Assembly (NCBI GenBank): GCA_007713455.1
Contig: VMRT01000007.1
Span: 310,001 to 374,000, forward strand
Length of the DNA: 64,000 nt
Reading direction: 5' to 3'
Source of the DNA: Pseudomonas sp.
GTDB taxonomy: Bacteria > Pseudomonadota > Gammaproteobacteria > Pseudomonadales > Pseudomonadaceae
In this document: piece by piece, positions 52,240 through 60,319 of the stretch
How the letters are laid out: each line of letters starts with the position of its first letter
How positions within the stretch are numbered: position 1 is the first letter of the stretch
Translations under genes and position numbers: made by a program
The notes under the pieces: model-generated
Seen by the model: the letters and a program-made list of their open reading frames with translations, nothing else
Databases searched by the model: none
What the model was told of the DNA's origin: nothing

Positions 52240-53874
52240 TTACTGGTTTACAGCGCTGGGCTGGTTCTCGACCAGATGGTTGCGATAGCGCTCGCGCAGC
52301 ACCTTCTTGTCGATCTTGCCGGTGGCGGTCAATGGCACCGCGTCGAAGATCACCGCGTCCGGCATCCACCACTTGACGATGTTCGGCTCCAGGTGGGCGA
52401 GGATCGTATCTACGGTGACCTTGGCATCGACATGCGGCTCGATCACCAGTACCGGACGCTCCTCCCATTTGGGGTGGAATACGCCGACCACCGCGGCCAC
52501 CTTCACCCCGGGACAGGCCGCCGCGACGTTCTCGATATCAATGGAGCTGACCCATTCGCCGCCGGACTTGATCACGTCCTTGCTGCGGTCGGTGATGCGC
52601 ATGAAGCCATCGGCATCCAGCGTGGCGATATCACCGGTGTCGAACCACCCATCCTCATCCAGCGCGCTCACTTCGCTGCGGTAGTAGCGCTCCACCGTCC
52701 AGGGGCCGCGCACCTTGAGGCTGCCGGAGCTGACGCCGTCGCACGGCAGTTCGCGCCCATCTTCGTCGACGATCTTCAGCTCGATGCCGAATTGCAGGCG
52801 CCCCTGACGCGTCCAGATGGTGTCATTGGTGGCCTGCTGGCCACGTTCGGCCAGCTTTGGCGTCGGCGTTGCCACCACACCCAGCGGGCTGGTCTCGGTC
52901 ATGCCCCAGAGCTGACAGACCGCGACGCCGTACTTGGTCTGGAAGGTTTCGGCCATCGCCCGCGGGACGGCGGAACCGCCGATCACCAGCCGCGCCAGGC
53001 TGCCGGAATCCTCACCGCTACGTTCCAGATGGGCGAGGTACATGGTCCAGATGGTCGGCACGCCGCCGGACAGAGTCACGCCCTCGGTCTTGATCAGTTC
53101 CTGCAGGCTCGCGCCGTCCATCTTGTCGCACGGCAGCACGAACTTGCAGCCATTGATTGCAGCGGCAAATGGGATGCCCCAGGCGGTGCCGTGATAGAGC
53201 GACGAGCACGGCATGATGCAATCGAAGGCGGACAGGCCGAACGCGCCGGACAGGCCGGCGGCCATCGCATGCAGCACCACCGAGCGGTGGCTGTAGAGCA
53301 CACCCTTGGGGTCGCCAGTGGTGCCGGAGGTGTAACAGAGCACCGCGCCGGCGTTCTCGTCGAACTGCGGCCAGTCCAGCGGCTGCTCGTTGGCGATCAG
53401 CTGCTCGTAGCCCAGGACATCCTCTAGGCCAGAACTCGGTTGCACAGCCAGTTCAATGAAATGGTGGATATTGCCCAGACGTGGCCGCAGCCGGGCGACG
53501 CACTCGGCAAAGCTGCTGTCGAACAGCAGCACCTGACTGCCAGCGTGGTTGATGGTGTAGACGATCTGTTCGTCCGACAGCCGCGGGTTGGCCGTGTGCA
53601 GCACGGCGCCGATGCCGGGCACGGCGAAGAACAGCTCGTAGTGACGGTGAGTATTCCAGGCCAGCGACGACACGCAATCGCCGGGGCCGATGCCGAGCTT
53701 GCCCAGCATGCTGGCGGCCTGCGCCGAACGGGCGGCGAGCCCGGCATAGTCATAACGCCAGAGGGGTTCGTAGACCAGCCGCGAGACGATTTCGCGATCA
53801 CCGTGAGCACGGGCGGCGTGGGTGACGATGCTGCTAATCAACAGGGGGGCGTTCTGCATCAATCCTGGTTGCAT
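52240..53874 (-). CDS. acyl-CoA synthetase (AMP-forming, medium/long-chain type)
   Basis: This 544-residue adenylate-forming enzyme has the P-loop-like CYTSGTTGDPKGVLYSHRS, the GMTETSPLG motif, FDTGDIATLDADGFMRITDR and the C-terminal Lys of TATGKIDKKVLRERY. It activates a carboxylic acid to its CoA ester with ATP. Length and motif style are like the AlkK-type fatty-acyl-CoA synthetases. I start at the ATG after AGGTAGGA rather than at an upstream in-frame codon. An A-rich Hfq/Crc motif lies 17 bases upstream. It feeds the dehydrogenase, SDR and thiolase of the same operon. Confidence 0.93.
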   Translation of the reverse strand: MQPGLMQNAPLLISSIVTHAARAHGDREIVSRLVYEPLWRYDYAGLAARSAQAASMLGKLGIGPGDCVSSLAWNTHRHYELFFAVPGIGAVLHTANPRLSDEQIVYTINHAGSQVLLFDSSFAECVARLRPRLGNIHHFIELAVQPSSGLEDVLGYEQLIANEQPLDWPQFDENAGAVLCYTSGTTGDPKGVLYSHRSVVLHAMAAGLSGAFGLSAFDCIMPCSSLYHGTAWGIPFAAAINGCKFVLPCDKMDGASLQELIKTEGVTLSGGVPTIWTMYLAHLERSGEDSGSLARLVIGGSAVPRAMAETFQTKYGVAVCQLWGMTETSPLGVVATPTPKLAERGQQATNDTIWTRQGRLQFGIELKIVDEDGRELPCDGVSSGSLKVRGPWTVERYYRSEVSALDEDGWFDTGDIATLDADGFMRITDRSKDVIKSGGEWVSSIDIENVAAACPGVKVAAVVGVFHPKWEERPVLVIEPHVDAKVTVDTILAHLEPNIVKWWMPDAVIFDAVPLTATGKIDKKVLRERYRNHLVENQPSAVNQ

Positions 53875-53890
53875 GTTTCCTACCTCTATC

Positions 53891-53901
53891 TTGTTTTTAT
53901 T
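53891..53901 (-). promoter_or_regulatory. A-rich Hfq/Crc-type motif before the acyl-CoA synthetase gene
   Basis: On the minus strand AATAAAAACAA precedes the ribosome site by a few bases. It is nearly identical to one of the motifs in the nearby CrcZ/CrcY-like sRNA (50165-50153). Confidence 0.5.
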
Positions 53902-53994
53902 GTGCAAGTGCCGGTCGAGGAAACGGCGTTCTACCGACACCACTGAAATCACGTATCGATGCGCCGCAGGGCACGCAGGCGCAGCCGGTTCAGG

Positions 53995-55134
53995 TCAGGA
54001 CGGCCCTCCAAGGTTGCGCGCGATGACCAGGCGCTGGATGTCGCTGGTGCCTTCGTAGATCTGGCAGACCCGTACGTCGCGGTAGATGCGCTCCACCGGG
54101 AAGTCGGACAGGTAGCCGTAGCCACCCAGAGTCTGGATCGCTGCCGAGCAGACCTTCTCCGCCATCTCCGAGGCGAACAGCTTGGCCATCGACGCCTCCA
54201 CCAATGCCGGCCGTCCGGCTTCGCGCAGCGCGGCGGCGTGATGCACCATCTGCCGTGCAACAGCGATCTGCGTCGCCATGTCAGCCAGACGGAAGGCCAC
54301 CGCCTGGTGCTCGATGATCGGCTTGCCGAAGGTCTCCCGGTCGCGGGCGTAATCGCGCGCCGCCTCGAACGCCGCGCGCGCCATGCCGACCGCCTGGGCG
54401 GCGATGCCGATACGTCCGCCTTCGAGGTTGGCCAGGGCGATGCGATAACCCTCGCCCTCCTCGCCCAGCCGATTGGCGACCGGCACGCGTAGGTTCTCGA
54501 AGGCGATCTGGCAAGTATCGGAGGCGTGCTGGCCGAGCTTGTCCTCCACCCGCACCACCTGATAACCGGGGCTGTCGGTGGGCACGATAAAGGCACTGAT
54601 GCCGCGCTTGCCGGCATCCGGGTCGGTCACCGCAAAGACGATCACCGTGCCGGCATGCTTGCCCGACGTGATGAACTGCTTGGCGCCATTGAGCACGTAA
54701 TGATCGCCGTCACGCCGCGCGCGGGTGCGCAGGCTGCTGGCATCGGAGCCGGCCTGCGGTTCGGTTAGGGCGAAGGCGCCGATCTGCTCGCCGCGCGCCA
54801 GCGGACCGAGGAAGTCGCGCTTCTGATGGTCGTTGCCGAAACGCAGGATCGGCACGCAGCCCACCGAGTTGTGCACGCTCATGATGGTCGAGCAGGCGCC
54901 GTCACCGGCGGCGATCTCTTCCAATGCCATGGCATAGGCCAGGTAGCCGGTGTCGCTGCCACCCCACTGCTCCGGCACCAGCATGCCGAAGAAGCCGAGC
55001 GCGGCCATCTCGGCAATCGCCTCGGCGGGATAGCGATGCTCGCGACTCCACTGTTCGGCGAACGGTTTCAGCCGTTCCTGAGCGAACTGGCGAGCCATCT
55101 CGGCGATCGCGTTTTGATCTTCATTGGGCAGCAT
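53995..55134 (-). CDS. acyl-CoA dehydrogenase
   Basis: This 379-residue flavoprotein carries [49 protein letters not shown] and the catalytic Glu in [16 protein letters not shown]. It is similar to short/branched-chain acyl-CoA dehydrogenases and differs clearly from the valine-operon enzyme. Together with the racemase-like gene it suggests a 2-methyl-branched acyl-CoA substrate, though straight short chains are possible. It starts ten bases after the thiolase stop. Confidence 0.93.
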   Translation of the reverse strand: MLPNEDQNAIAEMARQFAQERLKPFAEQWSREHRYPAEAIAEMAALGFFGMLVPEQWGGSDTGYLAYAMALEEIAAGDGACSTIMSVHNSVGCVPILRFGNDHQKRDFLGPLARGEQIGAFALTEPQAGSDASSLRTRARRDGDHYVLNGAKQFITSGKHAGTVIVFAVTDPDAGKRGISAFIVPTDSPGYQVVRVEDKLGQHASDTCQIAFENLRVPVANRLGEEGEGYRIALANLEGGRIGIAAQAVGMARAAFEAARDYARDRETFGKPIIEHQAVAFRLADMATQIAVARQMVHHAAALREAGRPALVEASMAKLFASEMAEKVCSAAIQTLGGYGYLSDFPVERIYRDVRVCQIYEGTSDIQRLVIARNLGGPS

Positions 55135-55144
55135 GGATGCCTCC

Positions 55145-56329
55145 TCAGATCAGTTCGACGGCCATGGCCGTGGCTTCGCCGCCACCAATGCAGATCGCCG
55201 CTACGCCACGGCGCAGACCACGTGCACGAAGGGCCGAAAGCAGCGTCACCAGGATCCGCGCGCCCGAGGCACCGATGGGATGGCCGAGCGCGCAGGCACC
55301 GCCGTTGACGTTGACCTTGGCGTGGTCCAAGCCCAACTCGCGCATGCTGGCCATGGCGACGACGGCAAAGGCTTCGTTGATCTCGAACAGATCCACGTCT
55401 TCGGTGGACCAGCCGGTGCGCTCCATCAGCTTGCGGATCGCGCCGATCGGCGCTGTGGTGAACAGATTCGGTGCATCAGCGTAGGCCGCGTGGCCGTGGA
55501 TCACCGCCTGTGGCTGCAGGCCCCAGCGCTCGGCTTCGGAACGGCGCATCAGCAGCAGCGCGGCGGCACCATCGGAAATCGAGCTGGAGTTGGCCGCGGT
55601 CACCGTGCCGCCCTCGCGAAACGCCGGCTTCAGACTGGGAATCTTTTCCGGCATCGCCTTGGGCGGCTGCTCGTCATCACGGATCTGCCGCTGCTGTTTG
55701 CCCTGGGTGACCTCCAGCGCAACGATCTCTTCGGCAAAACGCCCCTCGCTGATTGCCACCTGAGCGCGGCGCAGGGACTCGAGCGCGTAAGCGTCCTGGG
55801 CTTCACGGCTGAAGCCGAACGCGTCGGCGCATTCTTCGGCAAAGGTGCCCATCAGCCGGCCTTTGTCGAACGAGTCTTCCAGACCGTCGAGAAACATATG
55901 GTCGAGCACCCGCCCATGCCCCATGCGATAGCCGCCACGGGCGCGGTCGAGCAGGTAAGGCGCGTTGGACATGCTTTCCATCCCGCCGGCGACGACGATA
56001 TCGGCACTCGCGGCGAGCAGCTGGTCGTGGGCCATGATCACCGTCTGCATGCCCGAGCCGCACATCTTGTTGACCGTGGTGCAGGTGGTGGCGCGGGTCA
56101 GCCCGGCGCTCAACGCCGCCTGACGTGCCGGTGCCTGGCCCTGGCCGGCAGGCAGCACGCAGCCCATCAGCACATCCTGCACGTTCTCGGCCGGCAGGCC
56201 GCTGCGTTCCACCGCCGCGCGGATGGCGGCAGCACCGAGCTGCCAGGCGGTCATCCCCTGCAGGTCGCCCTGAAAACCGCCCATGGGCGTGCGCGCACTG
56301 CTGACGATTACGATCGGATCATCTTTCAT
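55145..56329 (-). CDS. thiolase (acetyl-CoA acyltransferase)
   Basis: This 394-residue thiolase has the nucleophilic Cys in [12 protein letters not shown], the NEAFAVV His/Glu region and [16 protein letters not shown], then the C-terminal Cys in [13 protein letters not shown]. It cleaves 3-ketoacyl-CoA with CoA. I prefer the ATG at 56329, preceded by AAGGAAG, over an in-frame GTG that overlaps the SDR stop. In context it would split 2-methylacetoacetyl-CoA or a similar ketoacyl-CoA. Confidence 0.94.
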   Translation of the reverse strand: MKDDPIVIVSSARTPMGGFQGDLQGMTAWQLGAAAIRAAVERSGLPAENVQDVLMGCVLPAGQGQAPARQAALSAGLTRATTCTTVNKMCGSGMQTVIMAHDQLLAASADIVVAGGMESMSNAPYLLDRARGGYRMGHGRVLDHMFLDGLEDSFDKGRLMGTFAEECADAFGFSREAQDAYALESLRRAQVAISEGRFAEEIVALEVTQGKQQRQIRDDEQPPKAMPEKIPSLKPAFREGGTVTAANSSSISDGAAALLLMRRSEAERWGLQPQAVIHGHAAYADAPNLFTTAPIGAIRKLMERTGWSTEDVDLFEINEAFAVVAMASMRELGLDHAKVNVNGGACALGHPIGASGARILVTLLSALRARGLRRGVAAICIGGGEATAMAVELI

Positions 56330-56340
56330 CTCTGCTTCCT

Positions 56341-57108
56341 TCACTTGGCGGCCATGCGCAAGGCGCCGTCGAGACGGATCACCTCGCCATTGAGCATGCT
56401 GTTCTCGAAGATGTGCCGCACCAGCGCGGCGTATTCGGCCGGGTGGCCCAGGCGTGGCGGAAACGGCACGCCGGCGGCCAGCGAGTCGCGGATTTCCTGG
56501 GTCATCCCGGCCATCATCGGCGTCTCGAACACGCCGGGGGCGATGGTCATCACACGGATGCCGAAGCGCGCCAATTCGCGGGCGGCAGGCAGGGTCATGC
56601 TGACCACCCCGCCCTTGGACGCGGCATAGGCCGCCTGGCCGATCTGGCCGTCGAAGGCAGCGATCGAGGCGGTATTGATGATCGCGCCGCGCTCGCCACC
56701 TTCGTCAGGCGCGTTCTCGGCCATCGCCTCGGCGGCCAGCCGCAACATGTTGAAGCTACCGATCAGGTTGATACCAACAATGCGGCTGAAAGCGTCGAGG
56801 CTGTGCGGACCATTGCGTCCGAGCACCTTTTCGCCACCGGCGACGCCAGCGCAATTGACCAGCCCGTGCAGTCCGCCGAAATGTTCGCGGGCGGTGGCGA
56901 CGGCATGGCGCGCGGCCTGCTCATCACGAATATCGGCAGCGACACCCAAGGCGTTCGGCCCCAGCGCCTGTGCCGTTGCGTTGGCCGCGGCTTCATCCAG
57001 ATCGACGAGTACGACCTTGCCGCCCGCCTCCACCAGCGCCTGCGCCGCGGCAGCGCCAAGGCCGGAGGCGCCGCCAGTAATGAGGAATACCTTGTCGCGA
57101 ATCTGCAT
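56341..57108 (-). CDS. short-chain dehydrogenase, 3-hydroxyacyl-CoA dehydrogenase type II-like
   Basis: This 255-residue SDR has [12 protein letters not shown] for NAD binding, the catalytic Ser in [10 protein letters not shown] and YAASKGGVV, and [17 protein letters not shown] near the end. It is closest in pattern to HSD10-type enzymes that oxidise 2-methyl-3-hydroxybutyryl-CoA. It is the first gene of the minus-strand acyl-CoA operon. The promoter region upstream contains a CGTTTTG/CAAAACG inverted repeat, and an A-rich motif lies before the start codon. Confidence 0.93.
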   Translation of the reverse strand: MQIRDKVFLITGGASGLGAAAAQALVEAGGKVVLVDLDEAAANATAQALGPNALGVAADIRDEQAARHAVATAREHFGGLHGLVNCAGVAGGEKVLGRNGPHSLDAFSRIVGINLIGSFNMLRLAAEAMAENAPDEGGERGAIINTASIAAFDGQIGQAAYAASKGGVVSMTLPAARELARFGIRVMTIAPGVFETPMMAGMTQEIRDSLAAGVPFPPRLGHPAEYAALVRHIFENSMLNGEVIRLDGALRMAAK

Positions 57109-57122
57109 GGCGCTCTCCCGTG

Positions 57123-57134
57123 CTTGTTGTTATT
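57123..57134 (-). promoter_or_regulatory. A-rich Hfq/Crc-type motif before the SDR gene
   Basis: On the minus strand AATAACAACAAG lies 14 bases before the ATG, next to the GGGAG ribosome site. It fits AAnAAnAA and would place the whole operon under Hfq/Crc control at its first gene. Confidence 0.55.
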
Positions 57135-57208
57135 CGGTGTGAAGCCGGGAGTTATCTTTGGACAGCAACACGGGTGCGGCAATGGTCGATGTTCTCAACC
57201 TGTCTGAC

Positions 57209-57230
57209 CGTTTTGGCCAATGGCAAAACG
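57209..57230. promoter_or_regulatory. candidate operator of the acyl-CoA operon
   Basis: CGTTTTG and CAAAACG form a 7-bp inverted repeat spaced by eight bases, about 100 bases upstream of the SDR gene and just after the AraC-family gene. Placement suits a regulator site for that AraC protein or another factor. Confidence 0.35.
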
Positions 57231-57285
57231 CAATCACGCGAACGCCGCGGTGCGCGCCAGCGGGCTGAAGTTGGGATGCAGGTAA

Positions 57286-58353
57286 TCAGCGCCGCGCCGG
57301 TGCCAGAATCAGATTGCGGTAGTGCCCGGGATTGATGCCCGTCCACTTGCGGAATGCCTTGTAGAACGAGCTGACATCGGCAAACCCAAGCCGCTCGGCG
57401 ATCTCGCCGTAGCTGATGGCAGCATCGGCCAGCCACTCGGTGGCCATCTCCTGACGCAAGCCGTCCTTGATCGCCTGATACGGCTGCCCCGCTTCCGCCA
57501 GGCGTCGGCGCAGGGTCGAGGCCGAGATGCACAGGGTCTGCGCCAGCGTCTCGCTGTCCGGCCAGCGTTCGGCGGGCAGGCTGCGCAGGTGCTGTTTGAT
57601 GCGGCTGGCCAGGCTTGAGTGGTCGCGATAACGCACCAGGATGTTGGCTGGCGCTTCGGCGAGAAAGGCCAGCAATTCTGCTTCGCTACGACGGATCGGC
57701 AGATCGAGCACTTCGGCAGCGAAGATGATCCGCGTCGACGGCCGGCCGAAACGCAGGTTGTCGGAGAACATCACCCGGTAATCATCCGTGTAGTCCGGTT
57801 CGGCACAACGCAACTCGACCGCCAGCAGCGGGATACGCCGCCCCACCAGCCAGCAGGCCAGGCCGTGCAGGAGCATCCAGAAGGTGAAGTAGCAGAAGGC
57901 TCGCGCCGGCTCGGGGTTGCGTTCGCGCAGCACCACTTCAGCCAGGCTCTGGCTGCGGATCAGCTTGCCACGCAGGTCCTCCAGGCCCAGCCCGAGAAAG
58001 CTCAGTGCGTGAACCAGCGCCTTCTCCAGTGTCGGCTGCTGGATGCAGCTGCGGCTGAGAAAGACGAAGCTGCCCCAGCGCAGCTGGCGCGGGTCCATGC
58101 CGAAGAATTCGTCATCGAAGCGCCGCGCCAGTCGCAGCCAGAGTTGCGAGTAGTCACGCACGTCCATGCGGCCGTCGGGATCTTGCAGGCAGGCGGGGTC
58201 GAGACCGATCTCATCCAGCAGCTGCCCGGTGGATAGCCCGGGCTGCACGAAACCCAGCAGCGCCTCGGCTACCAGGCGGACGCTGATGCTGTCCCGGCGG
58301 GCTATCGCCGAGACGGCTGCCTCGTCTGCTGTCGTTTGCGCCTCGCTGGTCAT
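57286..58353 (-). CDS. AraC-family regulator of the acyl-CoA operon (arabinose-type N-domain)
   Basis: This 355-residue regulator has an N-terminal OruR/ArgR-like sensor (VRLVAEALLGFVQPGLSTGQ, split as EALLGFVQPG; SFLGLGLEDL) and a C-terminal AraC helix-turn-helix pair (ETLAQTLCISASTLRRRLAE and YGEIAERLGFADVSSFYKAF). It lies immediately upstream of the SDR-led operon on the same strand, separated by 177 bases with a palindrome, and is the natural candidate to activate it in response to an acyl substrate. I start at the ATG at 58353; earlier in-frame codons lack homology-like sequence. Confidence 0.9.
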   Translation of the reverse strand: MTSEAQTTADEAAVSAIARRDSISVRLVAEALLGFVQPGLSTGQLLDEIGLDPACLQDPDGRMDVRDYSQLWLRLARRFDDEFFGMDPRQLRWGSFVFLSRSCIQQPTLEKALVHALSFLGLGLEDLRGKLIRSQSLAEVVLRERNPEPARAFCYFTFWMLLHGLACWLVGRRIPLLAVELRCAEPDYTDDYRVMFSDNLRFGRPSTRIIFAAEVLDLPIRRSEAELLAFLAEAPANILVRYRDHSSLASRIKQHLRSLPAERWPDSETLAQTLCISASTLRRRLAEAGQPYQAIKDGLRQEMATEWLADAAISYGEIAERLGFADVSSFYKAFRKWTGINPGHYRNLILAPARR

Positions 58354-58427
58354 GCGGCTCGGTTTCCTGCCCTGTAGTCGTTGGCCGCCATGATCGGCCA
58401 GGCACGGTCGCGCTGTCAGCCCTTGCG

Positions 58428-58865
58428 TCACATCCAGCCCAGGGTCAACCCCATCACCATGAGGTAGCGCGCGGTCTTCGCCAACGTGACGATCAGCAGA
58501 AAGCTCCATAGCGGCTCACGCATCACGCCGGCGACCAGGGTCAGCGGATCACCAATGATCGGCACCCAGCTGAGCAGCAAGGTCCAGCGACCGTAGCGAT
58601 GGTAGCTGTGCTGCGCCTTCGTCAGTTGCCGCTCGTTGACCGGAAACCAGCGCTTGTGGCGAAAATGCTCGACGTAACGCCCGAGCAGCCAGTTCACAAC
58701 CGAGCCCAGCACATTGCCGAGGCTGGCCACGACGACCAGGGCCCAGACCGTGTAGCGTTCGGAAAGAAGGAGGCCGGCGAGCACCGCCTCGGACTGCATC
58801 GGTAGCAGCGTGGCGGCACCGAACGCCGCGAGAAAAAGGCCGAGATAGCCGGAGAGCGACACCAT
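58428..58865 (-). CDS. YqaA/DedA-like (VTT domain) inner-membrane protein
   Basis: This 145-residue protein has the short VTT-domain layout of YqaA: GAATLLPMQSEAVLAGLLL, GNVLGSVVNWLLGRY with a conserved Gly/Arg re-entrant segment, and WVPIIGDPLTLVAGVMR, then a last helix. DedA-related proteins act in lipid translocation and envelope homeostasis; the YqaA branch has no settled role. I start at ATG rather than the TTG just before it. It is the gene preceding the AraC gene on the minus strand, with 74 bases between. Confidence 0.88.
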   Translation of the reverse strand: MVSLSGYLGLFLAAFGAATLLPMQSEAVLAGLLLSERYTVWALVVVASLGNVLGSVVNWLLGRYVEHFRHKRWFPVNERQLTKAQHSYHRYGRWTLLLSWVPIIGDPLTLVAGVMREPLWSFLLIVTLAKTARYLMVMGLTLGWM

Positions 58866-59111
58866 CAATATGCAACCGTAACCATGCTGACTGACGGCGC
58901 GCAGTATGCGGGAAAGCGCATCGCTTGGGCGGTGACTGCGGCTGGGATGATGCTTGAGTAAGAACCTCCAAGCCCGCGGCGATTCACTCGCGACAGACTA
59001 GCCGGCGTCACTGTGTCACCTTGCAACAGGGCAACAGGGCAAATTTACATGCGGCACCGGTGTTGCCGAGATCGGACATTGCCATGGACGGCAGGACGGG
59101 CCGCACTGACA

Positions 59112-59567
59112 TCACATCTCGTGAATACGGCTCACCTGACGAGCAAGACGCATGGTCTCGTGCTCTTCCATGCGTAGAAGGTCCTCGGCGAGATTGCGTG
59201 CACCATCAATTTCGGCGCGACGCGCCAAGGAGCGGTAGAGATCGATCACCTGGTTATGAATGGTGAAGATATCCAGGGAAATCTCCTCCACCGTCATGGT
59301 GTCGTAAGCCTTACAGGCCTGATTGCGCAACACGGGATTGCGTGTCAGATAGTCGTAGATCCAGGTATGCAATGCCTTCGGGTCGGCATGCTTCTCGATC
59401 TTGTCGACCGTTTCCGCCAGTGCTCTCTCGTGGTCGGCAATGTAGACCAGCAGCCATTTGGCTCGGGTCTCTTCGTGCTTGTCGGAACAGCGAGCCATGC
59501 AACGAGCCAGCATGGCATGGGTGTCGCGTGTCCAGTCGATCAGGTCTTCGAATCGCTCGATCTTCAT
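59112..59567 (-). CDS. small all-helical protein, ferritin-like in appearance
   Basis: This 151-residue protein is predicted almost entirely helical and has no signal peptide. It is rich in Asp/Glu/His pairs, with ADHERAL at 44-50, IHNQVIDLY at 103-111 and EEHETMRLA at 134-142. The spacing resembles a four-helix bundle with ExxH-type metal sites, as in ferritin-like or hemerythrin-like proteins. I do not recognise a named family. I start at the ATG giving MKIERFEDLI; the upstream open frame adds only promoter DNA. It is divergent from the octaheme cytochrome cluster, which may share its role. Confidence 0.6.
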   Translation of the reverse strand: MKIERFEDLIDWTRDTHAMLARCMARCSDKHEETRAKWLLVYIADHERALAETVDKIEKHADPKALHTWIYDYLTRNPVLRNQACKAYDTMTVEEISLDIFTIHNQVIDLYRSLARRAEIDGARNLAEDLLRMEEHETMRLARQVSRIHEM

Positions 59568-59831
59568 CGCCAAAATCTCCGCTGGTAGGACGGCAAACAG
59601 CACGGCACAGGCCTGTCTCACCGGTGCCTGATTCTGTCCGCTTGCCAGGTCCGGTTACATGACGCTGATTAAGAGATTAGTCCACCCTGCTGTGCCAAGG
59701 TCGCTCACACCGCGCAACCTTGCTATAGATCATTGCCGGCCGGAAAAGGACGGTCGAGGATGGGCGTGGATTCGCAAACCATGTGCCATCGCCCCGCCCG
59801 CCGGCTAGGCCAGCACCAGGGAAGCACGCTC

Positions 59832-60272
59832 ATGTACCACGTCGTGTTGCGCGGGGCTCTGTTGATGCTTCTGGGGATACTGGCCAGCGCTCATGCGTTC
59901 GCTAACGCAACGGTGCTTGAGGTATTCGTGCGTGACGGCTGCCCGCACTGCAGCGCAGCCAAGGCCCATCCCGCGAAGCTCTCCACGCAGCATCCGGAGC
60001 TGGAGATTCGCCTGCGGGAAGTCGATCGCGATCCTGCCGCTCGCGCCGATCTGCTGCGCCTGTCCCGTGACGCCGGCATCTGGCCGCCGGCAGTGTCGAC
60101 ATTCGTCATCGCTGATCAGATGTACTACCTGTTTCGCCGTGCTCGCGCTGAGCAGCCGCAAGCTCACAAAACGACCTGGCGGCACGCTGAAGCTCATCAG
60201 CGGTGCGGTGATGCTCCCGCGGGTCAGCTGCTACCAGCCGCAATGGCTGCAGTAGCAGATTGCCAGAGGTGA
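59832..60272 (+). pseudogene. decayed thioredoxin-domain/membrane protein gene
   Basis: The first ~95 codons encode a signal peptide and a thioredoxin-like domain with C37-P-H-C40 (VFVRDGCPHC) and GIWPPAVSTFVI. After about 60120 the frame loses sense (ARAEQPQAHKTTWRHAEAHQ). In the +1 frame the same DNA encodes FAVLALSSRKLTKRPGG and LKLISGAVML, then a short tail PQWLQ and a stop at 60255. That looks like the end of a multi-helix membrane protein. I conclude that a longer thioredoxin-plus-DsbD-like gene has lost its middle by deletion and frameshift, with further damage in the last helix. A functional truncated secreted thioredoxin cannot be fully excluded. Confidence 0.65.
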
Positions 60273-60319
60273 CCTATGCTGGACCCTAGCGCCGCTGCCA
60301 TGCAGCAAGGGAGAGGCAA

